Positions 10,582-14,145 of a stretch of DNA of 14,145 nt are shown here, one piece after another. Every line of letters begins with the position of its first letter. Within the stretch, counting starts at the first letter, position 1. The notes below the pieces were generated by a model. It did not search any database. It was not told the origin of the DNA and saw nothing but the letters and a program-made list of their open reading frames with translations. This DNA comes from Conidiobolus incongruus B7586 (lineage: Eukaryota > Entomophthoromycota > Entomophthoromycetes > Entomophthorales > Conidiobolaceae): the NCBI GenBank assembly GCA_000697335.1, contig JNEM01008782.1, positions 1-14,145 of the forward strand, read 5' to 3'. A program made the position numbers and the translations under genes.

Positions 10582-12561
10582 TTAATTAGCTTTGGGTGGT
10601 TTATCTGGATTGTTAGAATGCGTAGTATTGACAACGATTACCACTGGTTGGTCGTTTTCTGTAGGTCGATTAACAGGTGCCGATCTGGCAGATTCATTAC
10701 TCGGTCTCTTGAATGAAGTCTTAATTCTTACATTACTGGAAGAATCATCAGGGGTTGTTCCTGGGAGAGGAGTCACAGGAGCTGAAATAGCACCACGTAT
10801 ATGACCTTCGGCATCAAGTTGAACTTCATCACCCCTATTAAGTACAGGCAATCTACTGACCATATTCTGAATCATTACACTCTGAGTCAGAGTCCTTGTT
10901 GGAATCTTATATCCAAGGTAAAATAATGGAATTGTGATCCCATGGACAACGATTGAACTGAGGACCAAGAAAGAATTGATTGTATACATATATTTGAGAG
11001 GACCTTCGGGGACGCCTAATCTATGCCCTTCTTCAATCCCCAATAGTGATAGATAAATAGCACCAACACCAATAGGACCAAACCACCCTGCGAAAAGGGT
11101 TTGGCGGATATTCTTTATAGCGGGAATGAATTTTGAAAATAAAAGGAGTGGTGGAAGTCTTCTCAGGAAGAGAATCATCACAGTTATTCCGACGAGTGTA
11201 CCTGGAGTGAGTCCAAGTTCTGGATTGGTATATGAGGACCATGGGATAGTTGTACCGAAATAAATGAAGAATGAATAGTTGAAAATCATATCCAGAACTT
11301 CTTGCAAGTGGGCCTCGCGAGTTTCTTTGGAAAACCAGTCACTAAAAATATTATTAAAATGAATCAAATGAAAAAAAAAAACAAATAAAAACTTACTTCC
11401 AGGCGAATGCTGTACCAGCAACAAAACAAGCTAAAAGTTCATCACTTCCAATTGTTGCAACACTTCCCATTAAAAACAACTATGGATCAAGATTTAATAA
11501 AAGATTAAATACTAAATAATGTAATCTTACAGCTAACCCAATCCAGAACCCCAAGAAAGATTCTTTATCAATAAAATCATGCTGCTCAGCATAGAATACT
11601 AATCTTTTAGCGAGCCAGCCAATCACTCCACCAATTACAATTGACAATAGGATCATATAAAGCCAAGTATACAAGACCCAATCGGAGATAGCTTTACCTA
11701 CAGAGTCTGAAGAGAGAAGATATAATCCAAGGAAGAGATAAGGGAGACCTAAACCATCATTGATACCACTCTCAGCTGATAAAATATCGCGCACATTAAT
11801 AGGAACATTTTTTTCAGCAAATCTTCCTTTGACAACTGAATTAGCTAAAATCTATTTCCAATATGATTTCATTAGTGCATCATTTGGGAGAATTTAATTA
11901 TTTTCTTACTGGATCAGTTGGAGTGACACAAGCTGCTATTAAAAGGCATTCCAACTACAATAAAGATTTAGTGCGAATTGATGATGATATATGTTTTTAA
12001 CTTACATATGTTAAAGGTAAAAATATCTTAAGAATTCCGCCACTGATCAACCACATTAAGAGCATGACAGGTAGTAACAGCATGGCAATGGATAATTTTT
12101 CTATCCATATGTATTTTCTAAATTATTTTAGTTAAAATTATTCATTGGATAATAATTATATTTTTGTTTACTTGGGCATTGATACACCAATAGCCATAAC
12201 CTATTAAATATTAATAATAATCAAAATTTTAAATTATATTATATATAAAATCAATAATATTAATTACCTGTATAGCGATAACTATTCTGGAGAATTCCAA
12301 AAGTATAGTTTCTTGATGTTCATATTGTGTTGGATCAAATAAATTTAAACAATAAGGACCAACCAAGACCCCAAATAACAAAGCCACCACTAAAACATCA
12401 AGTTAAAATTATACAAAAATATAACTTTATAAAAGATACTTACGTGTATCAGATATAAACAGCCTTTCTTTAATGACCAAACTAATTAATCCGAAAACAA
12501 TAATAAAACCACCAACCAAAGCTGGTAAAGTATGATAATCGTGAATATTTAAATGAATCAT
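10582..12561 (-). CDS. NHA1: plasma-membrane Na+/H+ antiporter, Nha1/Sod2 type, eight exons
   Basis: Predicted to export Na+ (and perhaps Li+/K+) in exchange for H+ across the plasma membrane, giving salt tolerance and pH control. Intact, 529 aa, exons on the minus strand: 12561-12444, 12389-12268, 12200-12172, 12117-12006, 11954-11910, 11851-11531, 11479-11397 and 11341-10582. All seven introns are GT-AG, 51-67 nt, and restore one frame. About 11-12 hydrophobic segments fill residues 12-420. Family landmarks: CVTPTDP (136-142) and AESGINDG (168-175, Asn173-Asp174), the two ion-binding motifs of the CPA1 family; GSDELLACFVAGTAFAW (260-276); RRLP (337-340); LFAGWFGPIGVGAIYL (359-374); SSIVVHGITIP (405-415). 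Residues from about 425 form a hydrophilic tail of about 105 aa rich in Pro, Ser, Thr and Asn, short like S. pombe Sod2 and unlike the very long S. cerevisiae Nha1 tail. Asp262-Glu263 stands where I recall Sod2 having an Asp-Asp pair. Start ATG 12561 has A at -3. Exon 3 is only 29 nt. Confidence 0.94.
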
Positions 12562-12669
12562 TATTATTAATATTATTCTTTACTATTAATATAAAAGTAT
12601 CAAAAAGTATTTAAATTCCAAATAATGGTCAGTTATTATTTTAAAATATTAGGAATTTAAATAATAAAT

Positions 12670-12688
12670 TATATATATATATATATAT
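12670..12688. repeat. AT microsatellite in the antiporter leader
   Basis: An alternating AT run of about 19 bases, between the proposed TATA box and the antiporter start codon, so it would lie in the transcribed leader. No function inferred. Confidence 0.8.
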
Positions 12689-12726
12689 CCAAATAAAATA
12701 AGAATATTAACTGATTAATATAAAAA

Positions 12727-12729
12727 CAT
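12727..12729 (-). promoter_or_regulatory. upstream ATG in the antiporter leader
   Basis: A minus-strand ATG at 12729 opens a four-codon ORF (ATG TTT TTA TAT TAA) about 170 bases before the main start. If transcription begins near the TATA box at 12952-12959 without splicing of the leader, this small upstream ORF would be in the mRNA and might lower translation. From 12925 down to this point the leader looks free of ATG. Role inferred only. Confidence 0.25.
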
Positions 12730-12951
12730 CACTAATATAAGTTATTGGTAATTGAAAAAAAATTAAAATTTTAAGAACTGGTTTTGGTTATATATCAATT
12801 CTTTGAAATTAGTTGAGGGTCTTAACGAATAACAAATAATGATAATTTTGATGGAAATATTGACTAAGGGGATAATGTTGTTAGAAATTGATTTAAACCC
12901 ACAATAACTTGATATTATTTTTCAAATTGGAAATTAGGGAGTTGCTGGTGC

Positions 12952-12959
12952 TTTTTATA
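12952..12959 (-). promoter_or_regulatory. TATA box of the antiporter gene
   Basis: TATAAAAA on the minus strand sits in a patch of clearly higher G+C than the surroundings (about 12830-13060), pointing toward the antiporter. It lies about 390 bases upstream of the start codon, implying a long leader with initiation expected near 12920-12930. The consensus match plus the unusual local composition make it better supported than a random AT-rich hexamer. Confidence 0.45.
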
Positions 12960-13028
12960 CTTGAAATTTGTCATAAATTTATGATAAGGTGATAGATTTG
13001 GTTGGCTGGTTATTTGAAACAGGGCGTG

Positions 13029-13046
13029 TGATTCAAATTTGAGTCA
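13029..13046. promoter_or_regulatory. 18-bp near-perfect palindrome with a TGACTCA (Gcn4/AP-1-like) core
   Basis: Plus strand TGATTCAAATTTGAGTCA reads the same on the other strand except for one base pair in each arm. The minus-strand arm at 13040-13046 is exactly TGACTCA, the consensus heptamer of fungal bZIP factors of the Gcn4/AP-1 class. It lies about 70-85 bases upstream of the antiporter's TATA box, a normal place for an activator site, next to a G+C-rich GGGCGTGTG. Sequence is observed; factor identity is inferred. Confidence 0.4.
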
Positions 13047-14145
13047 ATTTTTGAATTTTCAATTTACTCCAATATCCTTCCCATTAAATGAATGTATTTA
13101 TGATTATATATGTATTTATGTTTTAAAATATTGTTTTTATGTTTCTATATATTATTAGCTATTGTTGTTTCTTAGCTTTTACAGCCGCTTGCTTTAATGG
13201 CAACCACAGCATTATATCAATTAGTATATCTCATTATATTTTAATGTATTCTTGATTAGCAAAATATGATAATTTAAAACTTACCTTTTCCTTAGTAATC
13301 AACCTAATATTATATACACTCATTATTTGGTTTGATATTTCACTTATCATTTTTAAGTCACTAATTTTATATGGATAGAACAATATCAAAATAAAATGAT
13401 AATGTATATTAGTCGAAATAAAAAAAATAAACCACTATTAAAGAAATAAAAAATTTCATTTATAAAGTCAGAGTCAAAAATCTTTTAATCTTCAGTATTA
13501 TATTTCAATAAATGCACTTAAATCAATTTTATAACAGCCTATTTATACTCTAACTATTTTACAATTACCATAGATATCAATACTTCGGTGACATTATTAT
13601 TATCAAATCCTTTCAAATAGCAATATTGGATAGGAACAGTTTAAAGGATAAATTATATCATAGGGTGGAAACATAACCCAATTTGGATATTTTTTCAACA
13701 TGATGACAATACCAGTCATGTTTGTATTAATTAATAAACCTGTTTAATGAGTAAATATAAATAAAATAGAAATGGATGTTTTATACAATATCAAAATTAT
13801 CTTTGTAAAATTATTCTTTGAATTTATATTATGATCAATGATTTCTTTCATTAAGATTATTTTATTATTATTTCAGATTAACACGAATATGATTTAATTT
13901 AATTAAGATCACTTAATTTAGGTTTATTCAATAAAAGTTATAAAATAAAAATTTAATTTTTTTATTCTTGTATTAATTTTTTATACTTATTATTATATTA
14001 TAATATCATATTTCAAATAATATTTTCATATAATTATTTTATTTTATATTTATATTTAATAATTTTTAAATCTATTCATAATTAAAATATTTATTTTCTT
14101 AATATAATGATTTAAATCAAATTTAAAATTATTATAATTAAATAT
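13047..14145. other. A+T-rich flank with two unassigned coding-like islands
   Basis: No gene recognised with confidence. Around 13159-13323 (minus) a 13-codon open exon ending in GTAAGT could join, through a 93-nt intron with a TACTAAT branch-like site, to QAAVKAKKQQ and a stop. Around 13603-13739 (minus) there is a 45-codon open stretch in locally richer sequence; the plus strand of the same patch reads GWKHNPIWIFFQHDDN. A TATAAATAG on the minus strand lies at 13539-13547. None of these adds up to a gene I can name. From about 13760 to the end there is only A+T-rich sequence. Confidence 0.35.

Noticed and set aside
10468-10804. Two plus-strand open frames over the antiporter 3' end
   Set aside because: Antisense to the hydrophilic tail of an intact conserved protein, with no motifs of their own.
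11033-11242. Second minus-strand open frame inside antiporter exon 8
   Set aside because: Alternate-frame shadow of the transmembrane-coding exon.
13185-13205. Resemblance of CTTGCTTTAATG...CAACCA here to 8438-8457
   Set aside because: The copy at 8438 is explained by the deacetylase relic (CFDAT); the flanks of the two sites do not match, so a shared repeat is unsupported.

Overview
The window looks like nuclear DNA from an A+T-rich fungus. Three things point there: a Zn2Cys6 zinc-cluster transcription factor (a fungus-typical class), a plasma-membrane Na+/H+ antiporter of the fungal Nha1/Sod2 type, and genes cut by many short GT-AG introns. Every intron I could place in the two intact genes is 51 to 67 nt. 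Long, extremely A+T-rich gene-free stretches separate the genes. By recall, early-diverging filamentous fungi such as Conidiobolus-type Entomophthoromycotina or Glomeromycotina have this composition, but the window itself does not fix the taxon.

Layout, left to right: (1) 1-2400 is A+T-rich DNA without a recognisable gene. (2) 2529-4460 on + is a five-exon Zn2Cys6 regulator of 564 aa, preceded by a TATA-like box, a possible leader intron and an upstream ORF whose stop overlaps the start codon. One exon is only 13 nt. (3) 4696-5692 on + is a full-length but dead, intronless copy of malate dehydrogenase. (4) 5693-7370 is A+T-rich spacer. (5) About 7371-9107 on + is a decayed class II (Hda1/Clr3-type) histone deacetylase gene, recognisable in ordered blocks with several intron borders still visible. 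(6) 9108-10535 is A+T-rich spacer with microsatellites. (7) 10582-12561 on - is an intact eight-exon Na+/H+ antiporter of 529 aa, with a candidate poly(A) signal downstream and, upstream, a TATA box and a near-perfect palindrome containing TGACTCA. (8) 13047-14145 is A+T-rich with two small islands of coding-like composition that I cannot assign.

The genes do not form an evident pathway or cluster. The regulator and the antiporter are about 6 kb apart, with two dead enzyme copies of different origin between them: one intronless (possible retrocopy) and one with introns (DNA-level duplication or loss in place). I found no tRNA, rRNA, CRISPR array or intact mobile element, and no convincing new biological system. 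The most useful results are the exon models of the two intact genes, which were built from single-exon fragments, and the two pseudogenes.
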